Assembly (NCBI GenBank): GCA_021817845.1
Contig: JAKAFW010000022.1
Span: 5,645 to 69,644 of the forward strand
From: FEN-1297 sp021817845
GTDB lineage: Bacteria; Bacteroidota; Ignavibacteria; Ignavibacteriales; Ignavibacteriaceae
Length of the DNA stretch: 64,000 nucleotides
Reading direction: 5' to 3'
Part shown: one piece after another, positions 16,738 to 25,354 of the stretch
How positions within the stretch are numbered: the stretch's first letter is position 1
How the letters are laid out: every line of letters starts with the position of its first letter
Notes under the pieces: model-generated
What the model was told of the DNA's origin: nothing
Databases searched by the model: none
The model's input: only the letters and a program-made list of their open reading frames with translations
Made by a program: the position numbers and the translations under genes

Positions 16738-19449
16738 ATGAAGCTTCACTTTGATCCAAACCAGATATACCAGAAAGACGCGATAAACTCAGTAGTTAAA
16801 TTATTTGAAGGACAGCCGTTAAATAAAGGAGACTTTGAAATTTCCGGTAATGGCGGCGCTTTAACTTTTTCTGAGTTGGGGTTTGGGAATAATGTTTCAT
16901 TGACAGAATCAGAGATTCTTAATAACCTTCAGCAGGTGCAAAGTGAAAATGAAATAAATCCTTCCGAAAAGCTTGAAAGATTTTCTTATCACACAAATGG
17001 GACAGGCAGAGAAGATAATGCAAATGAAAAAGAGAAAACATTTGAAACAGCATTCCCGAACTTTACAATTGAAATGGAAACAGGAACCGGCAAGACTTAT
17101 GTTTATTTAAGAACGATTTACGAGCTGAATAAGGTTTACGGGTTTTCTAAATTTGTTATAGTTGTACCGAGCATTGCAATAAGGGAAGGTGTGTTGAAGA
17201 GTCTACAGATAACTGAAGATCATTTGCAAAATCTATATAACCGCGTACCTATTAATTATTATGTCTACGACAGCAGACGTTTACCTCAATTAAAGAACTT
17301 TGCCACGAGCAATGCGATACAAATCTTGATTATCAATATAGATTCCTTTACAAAGGATACGAACATAATAAATCAATACCGGGATTCGACAAACGGTAAG
17401 AAGCCTATTGAATATGTGCAGGCGACAAATCCGATTGTTATACTTGACGAACCGCAGAATATGGAAACAGATGCGAGAAAGAAAGGAATTGCAAACCTTA
17501 ATCCCCTCTTTGTATTAAGGTATTCCGCTACTCATAAGTACATTTATAATCTTATTTATAAGCTTGACCCGGTTAAGGCATACGACCTTGGCTTAGTAAA
17601 ACAGATTGAAGTTGATTCTGTTTATTCCGAAAATGATTTTAACGATGCATTCATTCAGCTTGAAAATATATCATCCGCAAAAACAAAGATAACTGCAAAG
17701 ATTAAAATTGATGTTAATACCGATGGTGGGGTTAAAAGAAAATCAATTAAAATAGATTCAAAGAATCATGACTTATATAAGCTGTCCGGTAATAGAGATC
17801 AATACAAAGACCTTCTCGTAAACGGAATAAATTACGAAGAACAGTTTATAGAACTTTCAAACGGGAAAATATTACGTGCCGGTGAGACAACCGGTGACTT
17901 TAGAGACGAGATAATGAAGATCCAAATTCAAAAAGCTGTTGAAGAGCATTTTATAAAAGATAAGCAGTTTGGCGTAAAAGGGATAAAAGTTTTATCTCTG
18001 TTCTTTATAGACAGAGTAGCCAATTACCGAAGCTACGATGAGTCCGGGAATATAATGCAAGGAAAATTCGCAGTATGGTTTGAAGAATCCTTTGAACGCT
18101 TTCAAAAGAAATATCCAGGCGTTATTAAGTACGACAAAGAGAAAGTTCATAACGGTTATTTTGCGCAGGACAGAAGCGGGCATTACAAAGATTCTTTATC
18201 CGGAGAATCAAAAGATGACGACGACGCATATCATTTAATTATGAAAGATAAAGAAAGGCTGTTAGATGCAAATGAACCGCTTAGATTTATATTCAGTCAC
18301 TCTGCTTTAAGAGAAGGCTGGGATAATACAAACGTATTCCAAATATGTACGTTAAATGAAACCGGTTCGGTAATGAAGAAGCGGCAGGAAATCGGAAGGG
18401 GTTTAAGACTGTGCGTTAATAGCGAAGGATACAGAGTATTCGATAAAAACATAAACCGGCTTACTGTGATAGCAAATGAAAGCTATGAAACATTCGCAAA
18501 GACACTACAAAAAGAAATTGAGGATGACTGCGGAGTTCAATTTACGGGTAGAGTTAAAGATAAAAGAGACCGTGTGTCGATCAAATTAAGAAAAGGATTT
18601 GAAGTTGATCCAAGATTTTTAGAACTATGGGATAAAATAAAATATAATACCAAGTACAGGGTAGATTATAAGACTGAAGAATTAATTAGAACTGCTGCTA
18701 AAGCAATCAGTAAAATGCCTGAAGTATTAGCGCCCTTAATTCGTTCTATAAAGACGGGAATAGACATTGTTAAAGAAGGAGTGGGCGGACATCAAATAAA
18801 TTTCAATTCATATAAAATTAATGATTATAATACTATTGTCCCTGATGTAGCAGGCTTTATTCAAAGCAGGACAGAGCTTACGAGGTCGACAATAATAAAA
18901 ATTTTAAGAGAGTCAGGAAGATTAAATGATGTATTAAAAAATCCTCAATTGTTTTTAGATATGGCTGTGAAAGAAATAAAAGATGTATTAACAGATTTGA
19001 TGATTGAAGGAATTAAATATGAAAAGATGGGAGAAGCGGAATATTACAAGATGGAATTATTTGCCGAGAAAGAGCTGGAAGGATATAAAGAATATCTTTA
19101 CAAGGTAAAGAAAGACGAAAAGACATTATACAATTATATCCCTTTTGAATCCGAAGTAGAAAGAAAATTTGCAGAAGATTGCGAAACGGACGAGAACATT
19201 GAATTTTATATTAAGCTGCCGAACTGGTTTGTTATAAATACACCGATAGGGACATACAATCCCGATTGGGCATTGATATATAAGAACGATGAGAAAATTT
19301 ATTTTGTAGCAGAGACAAAATATTCGTTAGATCCGATGAAAAGGTACTCATACGAAAATTATAAAATTAAATGCGGAAAAAGACATTTTGAGGAATTTGA
19401 GGATGTTTCTTATCAGACGATTAGGGAGTTAAAAGAATTGAAGATTTAA
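16738..19449 (+). CDS. res: Type III restriction enzyme Res subunit
   Basis: A 903-residue superfamily 2 helicase/translocase plus nuclease. Walker A METGTGKT is at residues 113-120, the Walker B-type box LDEPQ at 236-240, and the SAT box (RYSATHKY) follows. The C-terminal helicase motifs are HSALREGWDNTNVF and RQEIGRGLRL. The C-terminal nuclease has a PD...ExK pattern (NPDWA at about 841-845, FVAETK about 860-865). It cleaves unmodified DNA together with Mod. No frameshift or loss is visible, so restriction should be functional. Confidence 0.95.
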   Translation: MKLHFDPNQIYQKDAINSVVKLFEGQPLNKGDFEISGNGGALTFSELGFGNNVSLTESEILNNLQQVQSENEINPSEKLERFSYHTNGTGREDNANEKEKTFETAFPNFTIEMETGTGKTYVYLRTIYELNKVYGFSKFVIVVPSIAIREGVLKSLQITEDHLQNLYNRVPINYYVYDSRRLPQLKNFATSNAIQILIINIDSFTKDTNIINQYRDSTNGKKPIEYVQATNPIVILDEPQNMETDARKKGIANLNPLFVLRYSATHKYIYNLIYKLDPVKAYDLGLVKQIEVDSVYSENDFNDAFIQLENISSAKTKITAKIKIDVNTDGGVKRKSIKIDSKNHDLYKLSGNRDQYKDLLVNGINYEEQFIELSNGKILRAGETTGDFRDEIMKIQIQKAVEEHFIKDKQFGVKGIKVLSLFFIDRVANYRSYDESGNIMQGKFAVWFEESFERFQKKYPGVIKYDKEKVHNGYFAQDRSGHYKDSLSGESKDDDDAYHLIMKDKERLLDANEPLRFIFSHSALREGWDNTNVFQICTLNETGSVMKKRQEIGRGLRLCVNSEGYRVFDKNINRLTVIANESYETFAKTLQKEIEDDCGVQFTGRVKDKRDRVSIKLRKGFEVDPRFLELWDKIKYNTKYRVDYKTEELIRTAAKAISKMPEVLAPLIRSIKTGIDIVKEGVGGHQINFNSYKINDYNTIVPDVAGFIQSRTELTRSTIIKILRESGRLNDVLKNPQLFLDMAVKEIKDVLTDLMIEGIKYEKMGEAEYYKMELFAEKELEGYKEYLYKVKKDEKTLYNYIPFESEVERKFAEDCETDENIEFYIKLPNWFVINTPIGTYNPDWALIYKNDEKIYFVAETKYSLDPMKRYSYENYKIKCGKRHFEEFEDVSYQTIRELKELKI

Positions 19450-19487
19450 GATTCAGGTATAACAATAGAGTTTTTCATAGGTGAAAT

Positions 19488-20018
19488 ATGAAAATAGAAA
19501 CTAATTTGGATTTTATTAAGGATATGGGGAAAAAGAAGGATGATGAGAATTGGAAGTTCCGTTCTTATTTGAAAGCCCTTGATATTGAGCCCTCAGAATT
19601 AGATAGCATAGTTCGCAAAATAAATAATGAAGTATCTTCACAAATTGACTGCACTAAATGTGCAAACTGCTGTAAGATCATTTACCCGATTTTGGATGAG
19701 GAAGATATTACAAGATTTTCATCCGGATTGAATAAAAGAATTGAGGAATTTAAATCTGTTTATTTAAGTGTAACTGAAGATGAAATCGATAAATTCAATT
19801 TTAATGCTCTTCCCTGTCCGTTCTTAAAAGACAATAAATGTACTAATTATAATCACCGGCCTAAAGATTGTGAATCTTTTCCACATTTAAGTAAGGAAGA
19901 TTTTAATTCAAGGTTAATGAGTGTCATTGAATTTTATTCGATATGCCCGATTGTATTTAATGTTTATGAGCAGTTAAAAGATATATTATGGCACCGTGAT
20001 TGGAGAAATTATATTTAG
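19488..20018 (+). CDS. YkgJ family cysteine-cluster protein
   Basis: A 176-residue protein with the YkgJ/CxxCxxCC zinc- or iron-binding pattern: CTKCANCC at about residues 56-63, then CPFLKDNKCTNYNHRPKDCESFP (about 109-131). This is the standard spacing of the family. The biochemical role is not settled, though metal chelation is assumed. It follows res by 38 bases but belongs to a common core family, so it is probably not part of the defence operon. Confidence 0.88.
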   Translation: MKIETNLDFIKDMGKKKDDENWKFRSYLKALDIEPSELDSIVRKINNEVSSQIDCTKCANCCKIIYPILDEEDITRFSSGLNKRIEEFKSVYLSVTEDEIDKFNFNALPCPFLKDNKCTNYNHRPKDCESFPHLSKEDFNSRLMSVIEFYSICPIVFNVYEQLKDILWHRDWRNYI

Positions 20019-20041
20019 GGTAGTTATAAAAACAATTGACA

Positions 20042-20165
20042 TCATTACAAAAACGGAAATTGAGAAACCGATGAATCGGTTAAAAGGTATCCTTTTCATT
20101 ACATTTCCCACGAATAAATTCGTGGGCTGCTATGATACCTTTTAATCGATTTCAACAAATGACCA
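20042..20165 (+). repeat. Repeat family R2 (two hairpins), copy 1
   Basis: It contains two perfect palindromes: AACCGAT-GA-ATCGGTT (20066-20081) and CCCACGAAT-AA-ATTCGTGGG (20107-20126), within a conserved frame running from ATTACAAAAACGG to ATGACC. The same arrangement recurs at about 25210-25325 (inverted) and 26646-26775. The rest of the 20019-20334 gap shows no gene. Confidence 0.85.
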
Positions 20166-20334
20166 CTATTAATTTTTAATATTAACTAGGCACATATAGG
20201 TAGGGATGTTGTAGGAAATTCTATTTTGGTTGGACAGATATGAATCATTTAGAGTAATTTTGATGATAGAGTTTATCAATTTGTTTTGTTAATTTTTATA
20301 GAATAATTTTCTAAATATTTTATAAAAGATTAAG

Positions 20335-22047
20335 ATGAAAAATATAGTACTGTCATTTTGTTTTATTGTTATTTTCTGTTTTCAATTAAGTTATACGCAG
20401 GAGCCATCGCACTATAACTGGGGAACTTTCACAAAGGCGGATTCACTCCGCGGTTACTTGTCCCCCCTTCGTTCATGTTATGACGTTACATTCTATCATC
20501 TTGATATTAGTGTTGACACCTCAACAAAATCAATTAAAGGTTATAATTTAATCAGGTTTAAAGTCGTAAATGATTTTCAAAAGATGCAGGTCGATTTATT
20601 CCCTAATATGAAAGTGGATGGAATCAAATTTGAAGATGGAACTTCTTTAAAGTATACGAGAGATTACGGAGCAGTTTTTATAACTCTGCCCCGTGAATTA
20701 AAAATGAATACCTATCATCAAATTATTTCTTATTATTCAGGCAAACCGCAAATTGCAGTTAATCCGCCATGGGACGGCGGATTCATTTGGACTCATGATA
20801 AGGAAGGTAATTCCTGGATTGAAGTTACTTGCCAGGGAACCGGTGCAAGCTTATGGTGGCCTAATAAAGATCACCAATCCGATGAGCCGGATAGTATGCT
20901 TTTAAGCGTTACTATACCAAAAGGATTAGAAGATATTTCCAACGGAAGATTACGAAGTAAAATCGATTTATCAAGCGGGCGAACTCAGTATAATTGGTTT
21001 ATAAGTTATCCGATAAATAATTATGATGTTACACTCAACATCGGCAAATATTCTCACTTTAGTGATGTCTATACGAGCAGCGACAGCTCAAAACTTACAT
21101 TGGACTATTATGTAATGCCGGAAAACCTGAAAATAGCGAAAGAACATTTTAAGGAAGTGAAAACGATGCTTGCTTGTTACGAAAGATATTTTGGTAAATA
21201 TCCTTTTTATCGTGACGGTTATAAATTAATTGAATCTTCGCACAACGGGATGGAACATCAATCAGCAGTAGCATATGGGAATCATTATCTTTTAGGATAT
21301 GAGGGGCGTGCAAGTTCCGAAGTGGGATTGAAATTCGATTTTATTATCATCCACGAAAGCGCTCATGAATGGTGGGGCAACAGTATTACTTCTAAAGATA
21401 TTGCAGACATGTGGATCCATGAAAGCTTTGCCGCTTATGCGGAAGCTCTTTATGTTGAATACAACTGGGGACGGAACGCTTCTCTTGAATATATAAACGC
21501 GAAAAGGCAAAATGTTAAAAACGATAAGCCGATTATAGGTCCTTATAATGTTAACCACGAGGGTTCCGGAGAAATGTACGATAAAGGTCAACTTGTACTT
21601 AATACATTGCGGGATGTAATAAACAACGACTCACTCTGGTTCGGCATACTAAAGGGAATTCAGAAAAAATATGCATATAAAACAGTTGATGCAGATGATA
21701 TTATCAATTATATAAACAATGCAACCGGTACAAACTACGATTATTTTTTCGAGCAATATCTTCGCTACTCTAAACTTCCGCAGCTTGAAATAATCGTTAC
21801 GAAAAAAGGTACTGAAACTTCATTAAAGTATAAATGGAATGCAGATGTAAAAGATTTTAGGATGCCTATAAAAGTAACCACTTCTAAAGATCATTTTGAT
21901 TTCATTTATCCGACGACCAAATTTCAAACAATGAAGCTGACTGATTTCGATCCGAAAGACTTCAAAATCGATAAGGATGAATTTTTCTGTGGAATTAAAA
22001 TATTACGTTATTACATTGACCCTAAGAGCAGTATAGATATATATTGA
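20335..22047 (+). CDS. M1 family metallopeptidase (aminopeptidase N-like), secreted
   Basis: A 570-residue protein with a signal peptide (about 1-21, ending SYTQ). The zinc site is HESAHEWWGN with the third ligand Glu in MWIHESFAAYAEALY about 18 residues on, as in gluzincins. The substrate-side motif is GMEHQSAVAYGN, a variant of GAMEN that is frequent in Bacteroidota M1 enzymes. The length is short because the C-terminal helical domain is reduced. It should trim N-terminal residues from peptides in the periplasm or outside the cell. It stands alone between repeats. Confidence 0.9.
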   Translation: MKNIVLSFCFIVIFCFQLSYTQEPSHYNWGTFTKADSLRGYLSPLRSCYDVTFYHLDISVDTSTKSIKGYNLIRFKVVNDFQKMQVDLFPNMKVDGIKFEDGTSLKYTRDYGAVFITLPRELKMNTYHQIISYYSGKPQIAVNPPWDGGFIWTHDKEGNSWIEVTCQGTGASLWWPNKDHQSDEPDSMLLSVTIPKGLEDISNGRLRSKIDLSSGRTQYNWFISYPINNYDVTLNIGKYSHFSDVYTSSDSSKLTLDYYVMPENLKIAKEHFKEVKTMLACYERYFGKYPFYRDGYKLIESSHNGMEHQSAVAYGNHYLLGYEGRASSEVGLKFDFIIIHESAHEWWGNSITSKDIADMWIHESFAAYAEALYVEYNWGRNASLEYINAKRQNVKNDKPIIGPYNVNHEGSGEMYDKGQLVLNTLRDVINNDSLWFGILKGIQKKYAYKTVDADDIINYINNATGTNYDYFFEQYLRYSKLPQLEIIVTKKGTETSLKYKWNADVKDFRMPIKVTTSKDHFDFIYPTTKFQTMKLTDFDPKDFKIDKDEFFCGIKILRYYIDPKSSIDIY

Positions 22048-22203
22048 ACTTAAAAAGTGAAACTGCGCTGCCAGTTATATATACACCTTGAAAATCTGCG
22101 AGGTCTTCAAAATTCATAGACATTGGAGGATAGGAATTAAAGAAAAAGAATTATTGATTTTGTTGAAAATAAATATCATGAATCTTTCTCCTGTCCTGTT
22201 TTA

Positions 22204-22509
22204 CTAACATGGGATACTTCGATTTGTTAATAATGTAAGCAATTCTGATTCCTCTTCGGTTAGAAGAGGTTTATACTTAACATTATTATCCCGGACATCT
22301 TTAAATTCCTTTTCAGAAATAGGAAGTAAAAAGATTTTAACCTCATTACCAATAACTTCGATCACTTCATTTTGTTTTAGAGTATCTAAAACCTTGTCAA
22401 ATTTACTGAGATCCCAGCCTGGTAATTTCTTAAGTAATCCTTTTTTATTCAAAACAGTTTTGTGGTGTGTGTAGATTCGTTCACGCTTTTTATCATCTTG
22501 TATATTCAT
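22204..22509 (-). CDS. Small hypothetical protein
   Basis: A 101-residue protein. The start is well supported by AGGAG seven bases upstream. The residues HHKTVLNKKGLLKKLPGWDL and FDKVLDTLKQNEVIEVIGNEVKIFLLP suggest a winged-helix-like fold with a beta hairpin, but I recognise no family. There is no signal peptide. It is flanked by repeats on both sides. A real gene is likely because of the ribosome-binding site and protein-like composition. Confidence 0.6.
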   Translation of the reverse strand: MNIQDDKKRERIYTHHKTVLNKKGLLKKLPGWDLSKFDKVLDTLKQNEVIEVIGNEVKIFLLPISEKEFKDVRDNNVKYKPLLTEEESELLTLLTNRSIPC

Positions 22510-22643
22510 AAGAAAACTCCTAAGATTTTATTTTGAAGTAAATATAGTCTAACGATAAAGCAATACCTAAGTTGGATTTTTGATCAATAAACAAGATTAT
22601 CCGGATTATAGATAATCTTGTAAGATTTATCAAGGTGTATTCC

Positions 22644-22781
22644 TAGCGCGGCAAGCCGCAATTTTGAATTATGAATGTTGAACCTTGCCTACCGGCAGGC
22701 AGGTTATGAATGAAACGCAATGAAATTTATCATAAAAAATATCTTGACATAAAAAACAAAGATTTAAAAGTCAATACTATA
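22644..22781 (+). repeat. Repeat family R1, copy 2 (with nested palindrome)
   Basis: It runs from TAGCGCGGCAAGCCGCAATT to TCAATACTATA with the GAAACGCAATGAAATTTATC and ATATCTTGACAT core. A CTACCGGCAGGCAGG palindrome-type insert (about 22685-22704) interrupts the TGAATTTTG stretch. Confidence 0.85.
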
Positions 22782-22806
22782 AATATCTCAGGTACACGAA
22801 TTGAAC

Positions 22807-22903
22807 ATGGGATATCTCAGTCGAGTCCGCCGCGGCGGATCCTTCGATATGACATAAAAAATAGTTGTCATTTCGAATCCGGCTTTAGCCGGTGAGAAAT
22901 CCC
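22807..22903 (+). repeat. Repeat family R3, imperfect palindrome, copy 1
   Basis: The left arm ATGGGATATCTCAG...TTCGATATGACAT (22807-22853) is the imperfect inverse of the right arm TTGTCATTTCGAATCC...GAGAAATCCC (22865-22903), so the whole could form a long hairpin. The left arm carries a nested TCCGCCGCGGCGGA palindrome (22828-22841). It directly follows R1 copy 2 and is directly followed by R1 copy 3. Confidence 0.75.
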
Positions 22904-22904
22904 A

Positions 22905-23034
22905 TAGCGCGGCAAGCCGCAATTTTGAATTATGAATCCGCCGCGGCGGATGAATTTTGAATGAAAAGTAATGAAATTTATCATAAAAATATCTTGACAT
23001 AAAAAACAAAGATTTAAGAGAGGTCTCAATACTG
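22905..23034 (+). repeat. Repeat family R1, copy 3 (with nested palindrome)
   Basis: Same start and core as the other R1 copies, with TCCGCCGCGGCGGA (about 22938-22951) inserted after GAATTATGAA. It is followed at 23040-23070 by an inverse half of R3 (ATGGGATTTCTCCC...CGAAATGACA) and a further partial GGTCGAAATGACA at about 23103. Confidence 0.8.
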
Positions 23035-23144
23035 TCTAAAATGGGATTTCTCCCTCCGGTCGAAATGACATCTGGAAGTTGTGCAACAGGCTCGGTAGGC
23101 ATGGTCGAAATGACACAGGTGATTGAATTTCATATCAAAAGATC

Positions 23145-23183
23145 CATTATGCCAATATTCCCAGAGGGAATTTTGGCATAATG
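23145..23183 (-). terminator. Strong hairpin after the PLP lyase gene
   Basis: Two 18-base arms (23145-23162 and 23166-23183) pair with a single mismatch around a 3-base loop; the core is GCCAATATTCCC/GGGAATTTTGGC. It lies 29 bases after the stop of the minus-strand lyase gene. There is no long T tract, so it may act as an mRNA 3' end as much as a terminator. Confidence 0.7.
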
Positions 23184-23211
23184 TAAAATGTTCTAATAAG
23201 AATTAGATTAA

Positions 23212-24603
23212 CTACTTTAACCTATCAAAACGTGCCTGGAAGAATCTTAGATATTTCGGTTCATAAGTCATCTTCAATCCTTTAATAGATTTTCGATTTT
23301 CATAGACCGACACTACGGACTCGTATGCTACGTCGATATGAGCTTGGGTATAGACCCTTCGGGGTAATGTTAAACGGACAAGCTCAAGTTTGGGATAGTT
23401 ATGATCGCCTGTGACTTTATTTCTACCAGCTGAAACGATTCCTCTTTCCATTGCTCTGACACCTGAGTCGATATAAACTTCCAGTGCCAGGGTCTGTGCA
23501 GGGAATTCAATTTGTTTTAAATTAGGTAAAAATCGTTTGGCGTCAAGAAAAATAGCATGTCCACCAATCGGCTTTACAATAGGAATATTATATTCCAATA
23601 ATTTATTTCCGAAGTATTCAATTTGACCTATTCTTGATCTGATATAATCATAATTAGTCATCTCTTCTATTCCGCGCGCCATGGCTTCCATATCTCTTCC
23701 TGCAAGACCACCGTAGGTATGAAGTCCTTCGTATACAACAACCATATTTCTGGCTTCTTCAAATACTTTTTTATTTTTTGTAGCCAAGAAGCCGCCGATA
23801 TTAACAAGCAAATCCTTTTTAGCGCTCACCCAGATGCCTTCGAAGTGAGAGCACATTTCTTTTAAAATTTGAGCTATAGTTTTATCCTCATAGCCTTTTT
23901 CACGCTGTTTGATAAAGTAGGCATTTTCAACAGCACGAGTTGCATCAAGCCATACTTTTATGCCGTGTTGTTTTGAATAGTTTTCTAAGTCAATCATGTT
24001 TGCCATTGAAATAGGTTGACCGCCAGCCATGTTGACCGGGCCAGCAATGCTTATATAGGGAATTTTTTTAGCGCCTACTTCTTTTACAAGTTTATCCAGT
24101 TTATTTAGATCTACATTTCCTTTGAATGGATGTTCGCTTTGCGGGTTATGGGCTTCGTCAATTATTATATCGACGAAAGTAGCGCCGGCAAGTTCTTGAT
24201 GCAGTCTTGTGGTTGTAAAGTACATATTCCCTGGAACATAGTCACCGGGCTTAATAAGGATTTTGGAAATCAAATGCTCCGCAGCCCTTCCTTGATGAGT
24301 AGGGACAAAATAAGGATAGCCGTAATATTTCTTGACGTTATCCCATAAATAATAGAAATTCCTACTGCCTGCATAAGCTTCATCGCCGAGCATCATGCCG
24401 GCCCATTGATAATCGCTCATTGCGTTAGTGCCGCTGTCGGTAAGTAAATCAATATATACATCATCCGATTTTAACAGGAAAGTATTGTAGCCCGCCTCTT
24501 TAGCGGCCTTCTCCCTATGTTCGCGTGTGGTCATTTTAATTGGTTCAACAACCTTTATTTTGAAGGGTTCTGCCCATGATCTTCTTGCTAATTTTTTAGC
24601 CAT
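23212..24603 (-). CDS. tpl: Tryptophanase/tyrosine phenol-lyase family enzyme, TPL-like residues
   Basis: A 463-residue PLP enzyme of the beta-eliminating lyase family. The PLP lysine is Lys263 in SAKKDLLVNIGG. It carries the residues that set tyrosine phenol-lyase apart from tryptophanase at a constant offset of six: Thr130 (TPL Thr124), Met385-Glu-Arg387 (TPL Arg381) and Phe454-Phe455 (TPL Phe448-449). E. coli tryptophanase has Asp, Ile and His-Phe at the corresponding places. The likely reaction is L-tyrosine to phenol, pyruvate and ammonia. Automated annotation would probably call it tryptophanase, and that remains possible. An Lrp/AsnC regulator gene lies 73 bases upstream on the same strand. 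Confidence 0.88.
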   Translation of the reverse strand: MAKKLARRSWAEPFKIKVVEPIKMTTREHREKAAKEAGYNTFLLKSDDVYIDLLTDSGTNAMSDYQWAGMMLGDEAYAGSRNFYYLWDNVKKYYGYPYFVPTHQGRAAEHLISKILIKPGDYVPGNMYFTTTRLHQELAGATFVDIIIDEAHNPQSEHPFKGNVDLNKLDKLVKEVGAKKIPYISIAGPVNMAGGQPISMANMIDLENYSKQHGIKVWLDATRAVENAYFIKQREKGYEDKTIAQILKEMCSHFEGIWVSAKKDLLVNIGGFLATKNKKVFEEARNMVVVYEGLHTYGGLAGRDMEAMARGIEEMTNYDYIRSRIGQIEYFGNKLLEYNIPIVKPIGGHAIFLDAKRFLPNLKQIEFPAQTLALEVYIDSGVRAMERGIVSAGRNKVTGDHNYPKLELVRLTLPRRVYTQAHIDVAYESVVSVYENRKSIKGLKMTYEPKYLRFFQARFDRLK

Positions 24604-24676
24604 AACTTCTCCGAATAAATTAATTTAAGAAAATGAATTCGCATTTAATTTGTTGTTTTAAGATTAACCAGACTTA

Positions 24677-25126
24677 TTAGAAACATATCTCCACTGTTTC
24701 TTTTATAGTTTCAAGTACAATTGTTGTGTTTGTAGTTCTTATGGATCCGATAGTTGAGAATTTAGTTCGGAGCAATTGAGTAAGCGCATCAGTATTTGCC
24801 GCTCTTACTTTCACAAGGAAGCTATCCTCACCGGCTACAATATGGACTTCCAGCACTTCAGGTATTTTTGAAATTTCTTTAGCTGTTTTTTGATCGACAA
24901 TTTGACCTTTAGCTGTTACCTGGATAAAGGCAAGGAGTCCACGGTCAACTTCTTTTGGGTCAATCTGTGCTGTATATTTTTTAATGATTTTTCTTTGTTC
25001 AAGGCGTCTTATTCGTTCAAGCACTGCTGAAGGTGCCATTTTAACTTGCCGGGCAATTTCGGCATTTGTCGTCCTAGAGTTCTTTTGAAGTATATTCAGT
25101 ATTTTAGCGTCAATTTCGTTAATCAT
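24677..25126 (-). CDS. Lrp/AsnC family transcriptional regulator
   Basis: A 149-residue protein with an N-terminal helix-turn-helix (residues about 3-62: IDAKILNILQKNSRTTNAEI and APSAVLERIRRLEQRKIIKK) and a C-terminal RAM/AsnC ligand domain (about 70-145, with GEDSFLVKVRAANTDALTQL). These regulators sense amino acids. It lies just upstream of, and is co-oriented with, the aromatic amino-acid lyase gene, so control of that gene is the natural inference. No operator was identified. Confidence 0.93.
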   Translation of the reverse strand: MINEIDAKILNILQKNSRTTNAEIARQVKMAPSAVLERIRRLEQRKIIKKYTAQIDPKEVDRGLLAFIQVTAKGQIVDQKTAKEISKIPEVLEVHIVAGEDSFLVKVRAANTDALTQLLRTKFSTIGSIRTTNTTIVLETIKETVEICF

Positions 25127-25209
25127 TCTGATTTTTCTATTTATTTAGAATATTATTTGTAATAATAAGAATTAACAGAATATTTGTCAAGCGGATAATG
25201 ACAAAGTGG

Positions 25210-25325
25210 TTAATAGGAAATCAATTAAAAGATATGATAGCAGCCCACGAATTTATTCGTGGGGAAGAAATGAAACGAACACCATTGAACCGATTCATCG
25301 GTTTCTCAAATGCCGTCTATTAAGA
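25210..25325 (-). repeat. Repeat family R2, copy 2 (inverted)
   Basis: Minus-strand copy with the two palindromes CCCACGAATTTATTCGTGGG (25244-25263) and AACCGATTCATCGGTT (25288-25303). It lies between the Lrp gene and the end of manA, in inverted orientation to copy 3 on the other side of manA. Confidence 0.85.
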
Positions 25326-25354
25326 TTATAAATGTTAAATTGACGCTTATTTTG

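Noticed and set aside
20335..22047. Loss of the GAMEN motif as a sign of an inactive M1 peptidase
   Set aside because: The GMEHQS variant is common in Bacteroidota M1 enzymes, and the zinc ligands HESAH and the downstream Glu are intact.
22788..23102. 104-codon minus-strand frame
   Set aside because: It is made entirely of R1 and R3 repeat sequence; a similar frame at 51844-52107 arises from other copies of the same repeats.
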